A stretch of DNA of 6,659 nt, taken from an uncultured Collinsella sp. (GTDB taxonomy: Bacteria > Actinomycetota > Coriobacteriia > Coriobacteriales > Coriobacteriaceae). The notes below the pieces were generated by a model, which was not told the DNA's origin, made no database searches, and was given only the letters and a program-made list of their open reading frames with translations. Numbering within the stretch: the stretch's first letter is position 1; each line of letters starts with the position of its first letter. Below, piece by piece: positions 1-5,768 of this stretch. Made by a program: the position numbers and the translations under genes. The stretch covers positions 1 through 6,659 of the forward strand of contig URAQ01000093.1 of assembly GCA_900545875.1 (NCBI GenBank), given 5' to 3'.

Positions 1-1915
1 CTCCAAGACCTTCGACAACGGCATGATCTGCGCTTCCGAGCAGTCCGTGACCGTCATCGACACCATCTACGACCAGGTCAAGGCCGAGTTCCAGAAGCGC
101 GGCTGCTACTTCGTCAAGCAGGGTGCCGAGATGGAGGCCCTGCGTGCCGCCATGTTCAAGAACGGCGCGCTCGACCACCGCATCCCCGGCATGCCCGCCG
201 CCAAGATCGCCGAGCTCGCCGGCATCGAGGTTCCCGCCAAGACTAAGATCCTGATCGCCGAGGTCACCTCCACCGACCCCGCCAAGGAGGAGTTCTCCCA
301 CGAGAAGCTCTCCCCGGTCCTGGCCATGTACCACGCCAAGGACTTCCAGGAGGCCGTCGACAAGGCCGAGCACCTGGTGCTCGCCGGTGGCCCGGGCCAC
401 ACCGCCTCTCTGTACGTGCACCCCGCCCAGGCCGAGAAGATCAGCCTGTTCGAGCACGTCATGAAGGCCTGCCGCATCGTCATCAACACCCCGTCCTCGC
501 ACGGTGGCATCGGTGACCTGTACAACTTTGGCATGAAGCCGTCTCTGACCCTGGGCTGCGGCTCCTGGGGCGGCAACTCCGTCTCCGAGAACGTTGGGGT
601 GAAGCACTTGATCAACGTTAAGACTGTGGCCGAGCGCCGTGAGAACATGCTGTGGTTCCGCGCTCCCGAGAAGGTCTACTTCAAGAAGGGTTCCACGCCC
701 GTCGCACTCGACGAGCTTGGCACCGTCATGGGCAAGAAGCGCGCCTTCATCGTCACCGACCAGTTCCTCTTCAAGAACGGCAACACCCGCGCCATCGAGG
801 CCAAGCTCGACGAGATGGGCATCGCCCACGACTGCTTCTACGACGTCGAGCCCGATCCGTCGCTGCAGTGCGCACGTCGCGGCGCCAAGCAGATGGCTCT
901 CTTTGAGCCGGACGTCATCATCGCCGTCGGCGGTGGCTCCGCTATGGACGCCGGCAAGATCATGTGGATGATGTACGAGCACCCCGAGTGCAAGTTTGAG
1001 GACATGGCCATGGACTTCATGGACATCCGCAAGCGTATCTTCACCTTCCCCGAGATGGGCAAGAAGGCCTACTTCGTCGCCGTCCCGACCTCCTCGGGTA
1101 CCGGCTCCGAGTGCACGCCGTTCGCCATCATCACCGACAAGGAGACCGGCATCAAGTGGCCGCTCGCCGACTACGCGCTGCTCCCCAACATGGCTATCGT
1201 CGACGCCGACAACTGCATGACCGCCCCGCGCGGCCTGACCGCTGCCTCCGGCATCGACGTCATGACCCACGCCATCGAGTCCTACGTCTCCATCATGGCT
1301 TCCGACTACACCAAGGGCCTCTCCGAGCGCGCTGCCAAGCTCGTCTTTGAGAACCTGCCCTCCAGCTTCACGAACGGCGCCAAGGACCCGCACGCCCGCG
1401 AGGAGATGCACAACGCCTCCTGCATGGCCGGTATGGCCTTCGCCAACGCCTTCCTGGGCCTCAACCACTCCATGGCCCACAAGCTCGGCGCCTTCCACCA
1501 CCTGCCTCACGGCATCGCCAACGCCGTCATCCTGACCCGCGTCATGCGCTACAACGCCGCCGAGGCTCCCGTCAAGATGGGTACTTTCTCCCAGTATCCT
1601 TACCCCAACGCGCTGCACAACTACGCCGAGATGGCCAAGTACTGCGGCATCGAGGGCAAGGACGACAAGGAGGTCTTCGAGAACTTCATCACGAAGCTCG
1701 AGGAGCTCAAGGACTTCATCGGTGTCAAGAAGACCATCGCCGACTACGGTGTTGACGAGCAGTACTTCCTCGACACCCTCGACGAGATGACCGAGCAGGC
1801 ATTCAACGACCAGTGCACCGGCGCTAACCCGCGCTACCCGCTCATGAGCGAGATCAAGGAGCTCTACCTGGACGCCTACTACGGCCGCGAGCCCCAGGAC
1901 TACGCCGTCTGCTAG
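1..1915 (+). CDS. adhE: Bifunctional acetaldehyde-CoA / alcohol dehydrogenase, 5'-truncated by window edge
   Basis: This cytoplasmic enzyme reduces acetyl-CoA to acetaldehyde and then ethanol, reoxidising two NADH in fermentation; the family assembles into spirosome filaments. The first full codon is at base 2 and 637 residues are visible. Assuming the usual length near 870-890, about 240 N-terminal residues lie outside. The visible part opens in the aldehyde dehydrogenase active site, SKTFDNGMICASEQSV, with the catalytic Cys at visible residue 11. The ALDH half ends around the GSWGGNSVSENVG motif, and a RRENMLWFRAPEKVYF linker follows. The iron-dependent ADH half carries the nucleotide-binding GGGSAMDAGK (about 310-319) and PTSSGTGSE. 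Its metal ligands are Asp419, His423, His489 and His503, and their spacing matches E. coli AdhE D653/H657/H723/H737. The ATG at 23 is an internal Met, not the start. Lysine codons are exclusively AAG, which suggests high expression. No frameshift or missing catalytic residue is seen. Confidence 0.97.
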   Translation, partial: SKTFDNGMICASEQSVTVIDTIYDQVKAEFQKRGCYFVKQGAEMEALRAAMFKNGALDHRIPGMPAAKIAELAGIEVPAKTKILIAEVTSTDPAKEEFSHEKLSPVLAMYHAKDFQEAVDKAEHLVLAGGPGHTASLYVHPAQAEKISLFEHVMKACRIVINTPSSHGGIGDLYNFGMKPSLTLGCGSWGGNSVSENVGVKHLINVKTVAERRENMLWFRAPEKVYFKKGSTPVALDELGTVMGKKRAFIVTDQFLFKNGNTRAIEAKLDEMGIAHDCFYDVEPDPSLQCARRGAKQMALFEPDVIIAVGGGSAMDAGKIMWMMYEHPECKFEDMAMDFMDIRKRIFTFPEMGKKAYFVAVPTSSGTGSECTPFAIITDKETGIKWPLADYALLPNMAIVDADNCMTAPRGLTAASGIDVMTHAIESYVSIMASDYTKGLSERAAKLVFENLPSSFTNGAKDPHAREEMHNASCMAGMAFANAFLGLNHSMAHKLGAFHHLPHGIANAVILTRVMRYNAAEAPVKMGTFSQYPYPNALHNYAEMAKYCGIEGKDDKEVFENFITKLEELKDFIGVKKTIADYGVDEQYFLDTLDEMTEQAFNDQCTGANPRYPLMSEIKELYLDAYYGREPQDYAVC

Positions 1916-1933
1916 TTTTTAGCACGGTTTTTT
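1905..1933 (+). terminator. Putative intrinsic terminator overlapping the adhE stop codon
   Basis: The 5' arm CCG (1905-1907) plus TGCTA (1910-1914) pairs with TAGCA (1920-1924) plus CGG (1925-1927). A two-base bulge (1908-1909) interrupts the stem and the loop is about five bases. Six T residues follow immediately (1928-1933). The stop codon TAG (1913-1915) lies inside the stem-loop, so a ribosome terminating there would prevent folding until it leaves. The stem is modest in strength, so efficiency is uncertain. The T-tail in the right place favours a real terminator. Confidence 0.55.
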
Positions 1934-1972
1934 GCGGCGGGGGTGCACGGGTGTTTCACACACCCCCGCCGT
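1934..1972 (+). other. Strong GC-rich hairpin between adhE and the kinase gene, lacking a 3' T-tract
   Basis: Bases 1936-1945 and 1961-1970 are perfect 10-bp inverted repeats (GGCGGGGGTG and its complement). The stem extends by C1935-G1971 and a G1934-U1972 wobble. Inside the 15-base loop a small GTG-TTT-CAC hairpin (1951-1959) is possible. The downstream sequence (GTCGCTTCTATCGC) is not T-rich, and the reverse strand has A-rather than T-runs beyond it. It is therefore not a textbook terminator in either direction. It could back up the weaker hairpin at 1905-1933, protect the adhE mRNA 3' end, or sit in the leader of the downstream gene. The structure is visible; the role is inference. Confidence 0.6.
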
Positions 1973-1990
1973 CGCTTCTATCGCATCGTT

Positions 1991-1997
1991 GAAAGGA
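1991..1997 (+). promoter_or_regulatory. Ribosome binding site of the APH-fold kinase gene
   Basis: GAAAGGA ends seven bases before the ATG at 2005, which is good Shine-Dalgarno spacing and supports that start. I could not identify a convincing -35/-10 pair in the 89-base gap between adhE and this gene, so an independent promoter is not demonstrated. Confidence 0.75.
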
Positions 1998-2004
1998 TGC
2001 AACC

Positions 2005-2769
2005 ATGCTGCTACCCGATTCCAAGACCGAGCTCGTCCGCCGTGGCAACAAGGTCGTTTACGACCTGGGCGACAAGATCGTCAAGGTCTTTAACGAGACC
2101 AAGCCTGTCTCCGACGTGTTCAACGAGGCTTTGAATCTTGCCCGCATCAATGAGTGCGGCATCCGCAGCCCCAAGGCTCTCGAGGTTTCCCAGCTCGAGA
2201 ACGCCAACGGCTGGGCGCTCGTGACCGAGAAGGTTCCGGGCACCACCCTTGCCGAGAAGATGACTGCCGAGCCCCAGCGCTTTGGTGAGTACCTCGAGAT
2301 GTTCGTCGACCTCCAGATCGAGATCCACGGCTACACCTCCCCGCTGCTCAACCGTCAGCGCGACAAGTTCGCCCGCATGATCGACAGCCTTGATCAGCTC
2401 AATGCCACCACGCGCTACAACCTTCAGGAGCGTCTGGACGGCATGACCAAGGAGTTCAAGGTCTGCCACGGCGACTTCAACCCCTCCAACGTCATCGTCG
2501 GCGACGACGGCCAGCTCTATGTGTGCGACTGGGCACACGCCACCCAGGGCTCCCCTGCTGCCGACGTTGCCACCACCTACCTGCTCTTTGCCCTCAACAG
2601 CAAGGACCAGGCCGAGGCCTACCTGGAGCTCTACTGCGACCGTGCCGACATGCCCATGCAGGTCGTGCGTCAGTGGACGAGCATCGTCGCCGCTTCCGAG
2701 CTCGCTCGTAAGCGCAACGTGAACGATGAGTTCCTGAAGAACTGGATCGACGTCGTCGATTATCAGTAA
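2005..2769 (+). CDS. APH-fold phosphotransferase (small-molecule kinase), substrate unknown
   Basis: The 254-residue soluble protein has the aminoglycoside phosphotransferase / choline-kinase fold signature. The N-lobe contains VVYDLGDKIVKVFN (residues 17-30), with Lys27 (or Lys24) a candidate ATP-binding lysine. Glu41 in NEALNLARI would be its helix-C partner. ALVTEKVPGTTLAEKM (71-86) looks like the hinge. The catalytic loop HGDFNPSN spans 155-162, with Asp157 the presumed catalytic base and Asn162 a metal ligand. The DFG-equivalent is DWAHATQGSPAADVA, with Asp175. Length and the compact N-lobe recall small phosphotransferase families in gut anaerobes (the TIGR02172 type, from memory). Antibiotic resistance should not be assumed, since many members act on sugars, amino alcohols or unknown metabolites. 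It sits 89 bp downstream of adhE behind hairpins, so it may be transcribed separately or by read-through. It uses the same AAG-only lysine codons as adhE, so it shows no sign of recent acquisition. Confidence 0.88.
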   Translation: MLLPDSKTELVRRGNKVVYDLGDKIVKVFNETKPVSDVFNEALNLARINECGIRSPKALEVSQLENANGWALVTEKVPGTTLAEKMTAEPQRFGEYLEMFVDLQIEIHGYTSPLLNRQRDKFARMIDSLDQLNATTRYNLQERLDGMTKEFKVCHGDFNPSNVIVGDDGQLYVCDWAHATQGSPAADVATTYLLFALNSKDQAEAYLELYCDRADMPMQVVRQWTSIVAASELARKRNVNDEFLKNWIDVVDYQ

Positions 2770-2804
2770 TATCTGAGCGATTTATTTCGCATCGGAGGCA
2801 TAAT

Positions 2805-2847
2805 GGAAAACCCCGCAGCTCAGCATGGGCTGTGGGGTTTTCCTTTT
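2805..2847 (+). terminator. Strong intrinsic terminator of the kinase gene
   Basis: GGAAAACCCC plus GCAGC (2805-2819) pairs with GCTGT plus GGGGTTTTCC (2829-2843). This gives a 15-bp stem with one G-U wobble and a nine-base loop, followed by TTTT at 2844-2847. It begins 35 bases after the kinase stop codon. Because the stem ends in an A-run/T-run, it could also partly stop transcription arriving from proS on the other strand. Confidence 0.9.
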
Positions 2848-2874
2848 AGATATCGAGGATGCTACAAGATAATA

Positions 2875-2918
2875 GGACGGCCCCGCATCTCCCCGATTGG
2901 AGAAATGCGGGGCCGTCC
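2875..2918 (-). terminator. Intrinsic terminator of the rseP-ispG-proS operon
   Basis: A perfect 14-bp inverted repeat (2875-2888 with 2905-2918, GC-rich) is topped by a further CTCC/GGAG stem (2889-2892 with 2899-2902) and a six-base loop. Read on the - strand, it lies about 30 bases after the proS stop codon and is followed by TATTATCTTGT, a moderately U-rich tail. On the + strand no T-run follows, so the orientation fits proS. Confidence 0.82.
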
Positions 2919-2948
2919 CACATATCGAACTACAAGCGAAATCGTCGA

Positions 2949-4670
2949 TTAACGGCGGGCTGCCTTAACAAGCTCGGCAACCTTGGCAACGACCTCGTCG
3001 ATCGCCACGTCCTCGCGCTCGCCCGTAGCACGGTCCTTGAGCTCAACGGTGCCATTCTTAAGGCCGCGCTTGCCCAGAACCACCTGATACGGGAAGCCCA
3101 TGAGGTCGTTATCGGCAAACTTAAAGCCCGGACGCTCATCGCGATCGTCGACGACGACCTCGATACCCTCGGCACACAGGCCATCAACAATCTGCTCGCA
3201 GACGGTAGTGCACTCTTCCTTCTTGGGATCAAGCGGAATCACCGCGACCTCGTACGGGGCAACGGAGACCGGCCAGACGATACCGTGCTCGTCGTTGTGC
3301 TGCTCCACGACGGCAGCAAGCGAGCGGGACACGCCCACGCCGCAGCAACCCATGATGAGCGGCTTCTCCTTGCCGTCCTCATCCATAAAGGTGGCACCCA
3401 TGGCCTCGGAGTACTTGGTGCCCAGCTGGAAGACCTGAGAAACCTCGATGCCGCGGGCAGCGGAGAGCGGCTTGCCGCAGTGCGGGCAGGGGTCGCCGGC
3501 GACAACGGTGACCAGATCGGCCCACTCATCGACGGTAAAGTCGCGCTCGGGGCAGGCACCGGTAAAGTGATAATCGACCTCGTTGGCACCGCAGGCCCAC
3601 TGTTTGGACTCGCGCAGGCTCTCGTCGCAGACCAGACGAATGCCATCGGGCAGGTTAACCGGTCCGATAAAGCCCTTGTGCAGACCGTTCGCCTGAAGCT
3701 CCTCGTCGGTCATCATGCGATAGCCCTTGCCAAAGACGTGCTCGGCCTTGCAATCGTTGAGCTCGTGATCGCCCGGAACAATGGCCACGACCGGCTTGCC
3801 CTCGGCGTCGATGAGTGCCAGCGACTTGCGCGTGCCGTTCTCGGGGAACCCAAAGAACTTAGCAACTGCCTCAATGGTGCCCATGCCCGGAGTCTCAACC
3901 TTGGTGAGCGTACCGTCACCAGGACCCTCGGTCACGACGACCTTGGTGCTTGCCGCCTCGTCATCGGCAGCAAAGCCGCAATCGTCGCAGTAGACGAGCG
4001 AAGCCTCGCCGGCGTCGGCCAAAGCCATGTACTCGACGGAGGTATCGCCACCGATCTCACCGGAGTCGGCAACAACGGGCAGGGCCTTGATATAGCAGCG
4101 CTCGCAGATGTTAGCGTAGGCCTGCTTCATCTTGTCGTACTCCTCCTGCAGGCTCTCCTGCGTGGCGGAGAAGCTGTAGGCGTCCTTCATGATGAACTCG
4201 CGACCGCGCATCAGGCCAAAGCGGGGACGGAACTCGTCGCGGAACTTGTCCTGAATGTGGTACAGGTTGACGGGCAGCTGCTTGTAGGAACGCAGCTCAT
4301 TGCGAACCAAGGCGGTCACGGTCTCCTCGTGCGTGGGGCCCAGCACGAACTCGCGGCCGTGGCGGTCATCAAAGCGCACGAGTTCCTTGCCATAGGCGTC
4401 GATGCGGCCGGACTCGCGCCATAGCTCAGCGTCGACCATAATGGGCATCATGAGCTCCTGGGCGCCGGCGGCGTCCATCTCGTCGCGCACGATGTTCTCG
4501 ATCTTGCGGATCGAGCGCCAAGCAAGCGGCAGGTAGGAATACAGACCGGCGGCCTCCTTGCGGATCATGCCGGCACGGAGCAGCAGGCGGTGGCTGGCGA
4601 GCTCAGCGTCCGCCGGATCCTCTTTAAGCGTCGGCGCATAGAGCTTAGACATATACATTGCTCGGGTCAT
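2949..4670 (-). CDS. proS: Prolyl-tRNA synthetase, bacterial type with editing insertion
   Basis: This cytoplasmic class II aminoacyl-tRNA synthetase charges tRNA-Pro. Its 573 residues match the usual bacterial length (about 570). Near the N-terminus is LYAPTLKEDPADAE, then motif 1 around RKEAAGLYSYLPLAWRSI (37-54). Motif 2, FRPRFGLMRGREFIMKDAYSF, spans 147-167, and motif 3 contains GCCGVGVSRSL (441-451), with Arg449 the conserved arginine. Between motifs 2 and 3 (about 225-400) is the INS (YbaK-like) domain that deacylates mischarged Ala-tRNA-Pro. Two CxxC pairs, Cys228/231 and Cys395/398, flank it and could bind zinc. The C-terminal anticodon-binding domain includes EVAVIPLDPKK and ends near 573. 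The ATG at 4670 directly follows the ispG TAA and has GAGGAG at ideal distance. The in-frame ATGs at residues 5 and 7 are less well placed, though MSKLYAPTL would also look like a natural family N-terminus. Confidence 0.97.
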   Translation of the reverse strand: MTRAMYMSKLYAPTLKEDPADAELASHRLLLRAGMIRKEAAGLYSYLPLAWRSIRKIENIVRDEMDAAGAQELMMPIMVDAELWRESGRIDAYGKELVRFDDRHGREFVLGPTHEETVTALVRNELRSYKQLPVNLYHIQDKFRDEFRPRFGLMRGREFIMKDAYSFSATQESLQEEYDKMKQAYANICERCYIKALPVVADSGEIGGDTSVEYMALADAGEASLVYCDDCGFAADDEAASTKVVVTEGPGDGTLTKVETPGMGTIEAVAKFFGFPENGTRKSLALIDAEGKPVVAIVPGDHELNDCKAEHVFGKGYRMMTDEELQANGLHKGFIGPVNLPDGIRLVCDESLRESKQWACGANEVDYHFTGACPERDFTVDEWADLVTVVAGDPCPHCGKPLSAARGIEVSQVFQLGTKYSEAMGATFMDEDGKEKPLIMGCCGVGVSRSLAAVVEQHNDEHGIVWPVSVAPYEVAVIPLDPKKEECTTVCEQIVDGLCAEGIEVVVDDRDERPGFKFADNDLMGFPYQVVLGKRGLKNGTVELKDRATGEREDVAIDEVVAKVAELVKAARR

Positions 4671-5753
4671 TTATTTCTCCTCAATAAGCTTGTCGACCTC
4701 GGCCATAAGCGCGTCGACAATTTGGTCCTCAGCTACTTTACCAATGATCTGGCCATGCGAAAAGAGCAAGGCCTGACCACGTCCGCAAGCAACGCCCAGG
4801 TCGGCATCAGAAGCCTCGCCGGGGCCATTAACGGCACACCCCATCACGGCGATCGAAAGCGGCGCGGAGTAGTTCTTAAGCCGCTCGGTGACCTCCTCGG
4901 CGATGGGAATGAGGTTAACCTGGCAGCGGGCGCACGTGGGGCACGAGACAATCTCGGGGCCACGGCGACGCAGGCCCAGCGACTGCAGAATACCCCAGGC
5001 AACCGGCGGCTCCTCAACCGGATCGGCTGTGAGCGACACACGCATGGTGTCGCCAATGCCTTCGGAAAGCAAGATACCCAAGCCTACAGAGCTCTTGATG
5101 GTGCCCTGGAGCTTGGTCCCCGCCTCCGTCACGCCCAGGTGAAGCGGAACGTGGGGAATCTCACGCGACAGGGCTCGATAGGTATCGAGCGTCGTTTGCA
5201 CGCTGTGGGCCTTGGCCGAAAGCACAATGTTCGTAAAGCCGCGGTCCTCAAAGTGCTTGACGAAGCGCTCGCTCGACATCACGAGCTTTTCGGGCTGCGT
5301 GAGGTCGTCGCGCTCGGCGATATCCTGCTCAAGCGAGCCCGCGTTCACGCCAATGCGAATCGCACAGCCCGCAGAACCCGCAGCATCGATCACCGCATCG
5401 ACCTTGGCCCAATCGCCAATGTTGCCGGGATTGATGCGGAGCTTGGCGGCACCGGCCTCCACAGCGCCAATGGCCAGCTTGTGGTTAAAGTGGATATCGG
5501 CAACGATTGGCACCGGAGACTCGGCACAGATGGTGCGGAAACCCTCAAGCGCGGCCTCAGTGGGCACGCTCACACGCACGATATCGCAGCCAGCCTGCGC
5601 CAACGCGCACACTTGCGCAAGTGTTGCCTTGGCATCAGCGGTATCGGTGCAGGTCATGGATTGGACCACCACCGGCGCACCGCCACCGATCTGCACACCG
5701 CCCACATGCACGGGGCGCGTCAAATCGCGAGGCAAAGGATGGGATAAAGACAA
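4671..5753 (-). CDS. ispG: 4-hydroxy-3-methylbut-2-enyl diphosphate synthase (IspG/GcpE), TTG start
   Basis: The enzyme catalyses the penultimate MEP-pathway step, reductively converting 2-C-methyl-D-erythritol 2,4-cyclodiphosphate to HMBPP with a 4Fe-4S cluster. With the TTG at 5753 it has 360 residues and begins MSLSHPLPRDLTRPVHVGG. The hallmark VVVQSMTCTDT follows at about 28-38, then the TIM-barrel part with ADIHFNHKLA and LRINPGNIG. The cluster domain holds SCPTC (Cys271, Cys274), GCAVNGPGEA (Cys306) and Glu313. The spacing C-x2-C-x31-C-x6-E equals E. coli C270/C273/C305/E312. The frame is open upstream to an ATG at 5840. That start would add 29 residues unlike the family and overlap rseP by 74 bases. 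The GTG at 5762 touches the Shine-Dalgarno motif. The TTG has AGGGGAG eight bases upstream. It lies between rseP and proS in one operon. Confidence 0.95.
   Translation of the reverse strand: MSLSHPLPRDLTRPVHVGGVQIGGGAPVVVQSMTCTDTADAKATLAQVCALAQAGCDIVRVSVPTEAALEGFRTICAESPVPIVADIHFNHKLAIGAVEAGAAKLRINPGNIGDWAKVDAVIDAAGSAGCAIRIGVNAGSLEQDIAERDDLTQPEKLVMSSERFVKHFEDRGFTNIVLSAKAHSVQTTLDTYRALSREIPHVPLHLGVTEAGTKLQGTIKSSVGLGILLSEGIGDTMRVSLTADPVEEPPVAWGILQSLGLRRRGPEIVSCPTCARCQVNLIPIAEEVTERLKNYSAPLSIAVMGCAVNGPGEASDADLGVACGRGQALLFSHGQIIGKVAEDQIVDALMAEVDKLIEEK
4677..4682 (-). promoter_or_regulatory. proS ribosome binding site inside the ispG 3' end
   Basis: GAGGAG on the - strand lies in the last ispG codons (Glu-Glu-Lys-stop) and ends six bases before the proS ATG at 4670. 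This spacing selects the first of three nearby in-frame ATGs (4670, 4658, 4652) and points to translational coupling with ispG. Confidence 0.8.
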
Positions 5754-5761
5754 TCCAAACA

Positions 5762-5768
5762 CTCCCCT
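5762..5768 (-). promoter_or_regulatory. ispG ribosome binding site over the rseP stop codon
   Basis: On the - strand AGGGGAG runs from 5768 to 5762, using the last two bases of the rseP TAG stop. It ends eight bases before the TTG at 5753. It decides the ispG start in favour of TTG, being too close to the GTG at 5762 and irrelevant to the ATG at 5840. Confidence 0.75.

Larger units (their letters stand above)
2803..2952 (+). other. Doubtful 49-codon ORF through the two terminators
   Basis: A GGAGG motif (2794-2798) stands four bases before an ATG at 2803. The frame then runs 49 codons, beginning MENPAAQHGLWGFPF, to a TAA at 2950-2952, overlapping the proS stop region by four bases on the opposite strand. 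The ORF contains both terminator stem-loops, so most of its sequence is constrained by hairpin pairing rather than protein. No homology or domain is recognised. It is probably fortuitous, and is recorded because the Shine-Dalgarno motif is better than expected for intergenic DNA. Confidence 0.15.

Noticed and set aside
106..648. 180-codon open frame on the - strand within adhE
   Set aside because: It lies entirely opposite the conserved aldehyde dehydrogenase part of AdhE, with no ribosome binding site or domain signature.
1955..1984. Possible promoter (TTCACA, about 18 bases, TATCGC) before the kinase gene
   Set aside because: The -10 match to TATAAT is poor and the -35 element lies inside the hairpin loop and stem. 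This is not enough to call a promoter.
2011..2538. 175-codon open frame on the - strand within the kinase gene
   Set aside because: It is antisense to the kinase catalytic region and repetitive in Val/Leu/Asp, so it is a codon-bias artefact.
2005..2769. Aminoglycoside resistance gene
   Set aside because: Only the general APH fold is supported. There is no specific resemblance to a known resistance subfamily and no mobile-element context.
2799..2804. CATAAT resembling a -10 element after the kinase gene
   Set aside because: No -35-like hexamer lies 16-18 bases upstream, and the sequence leads straight into a terminator.
2859..4424. 521-codon open frame on the + strand opposite proS
   Set aside because: It is the antisense shadow of proS, whose motifs are complete on the other strand. 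The product is a low-complexity Leu/Gly/Ala-rich sequence with no recognisable domain, as expected from biased codons in GC-rich DNA.
4590..5747. 385-codon open frame on the + strand opposite ispG
   Set aside because: It is the antisense shadow of ispG. It is Arg/His/Gly-rich with no family motif or ribosome binding site, and it crosses the ispG-proS junction.
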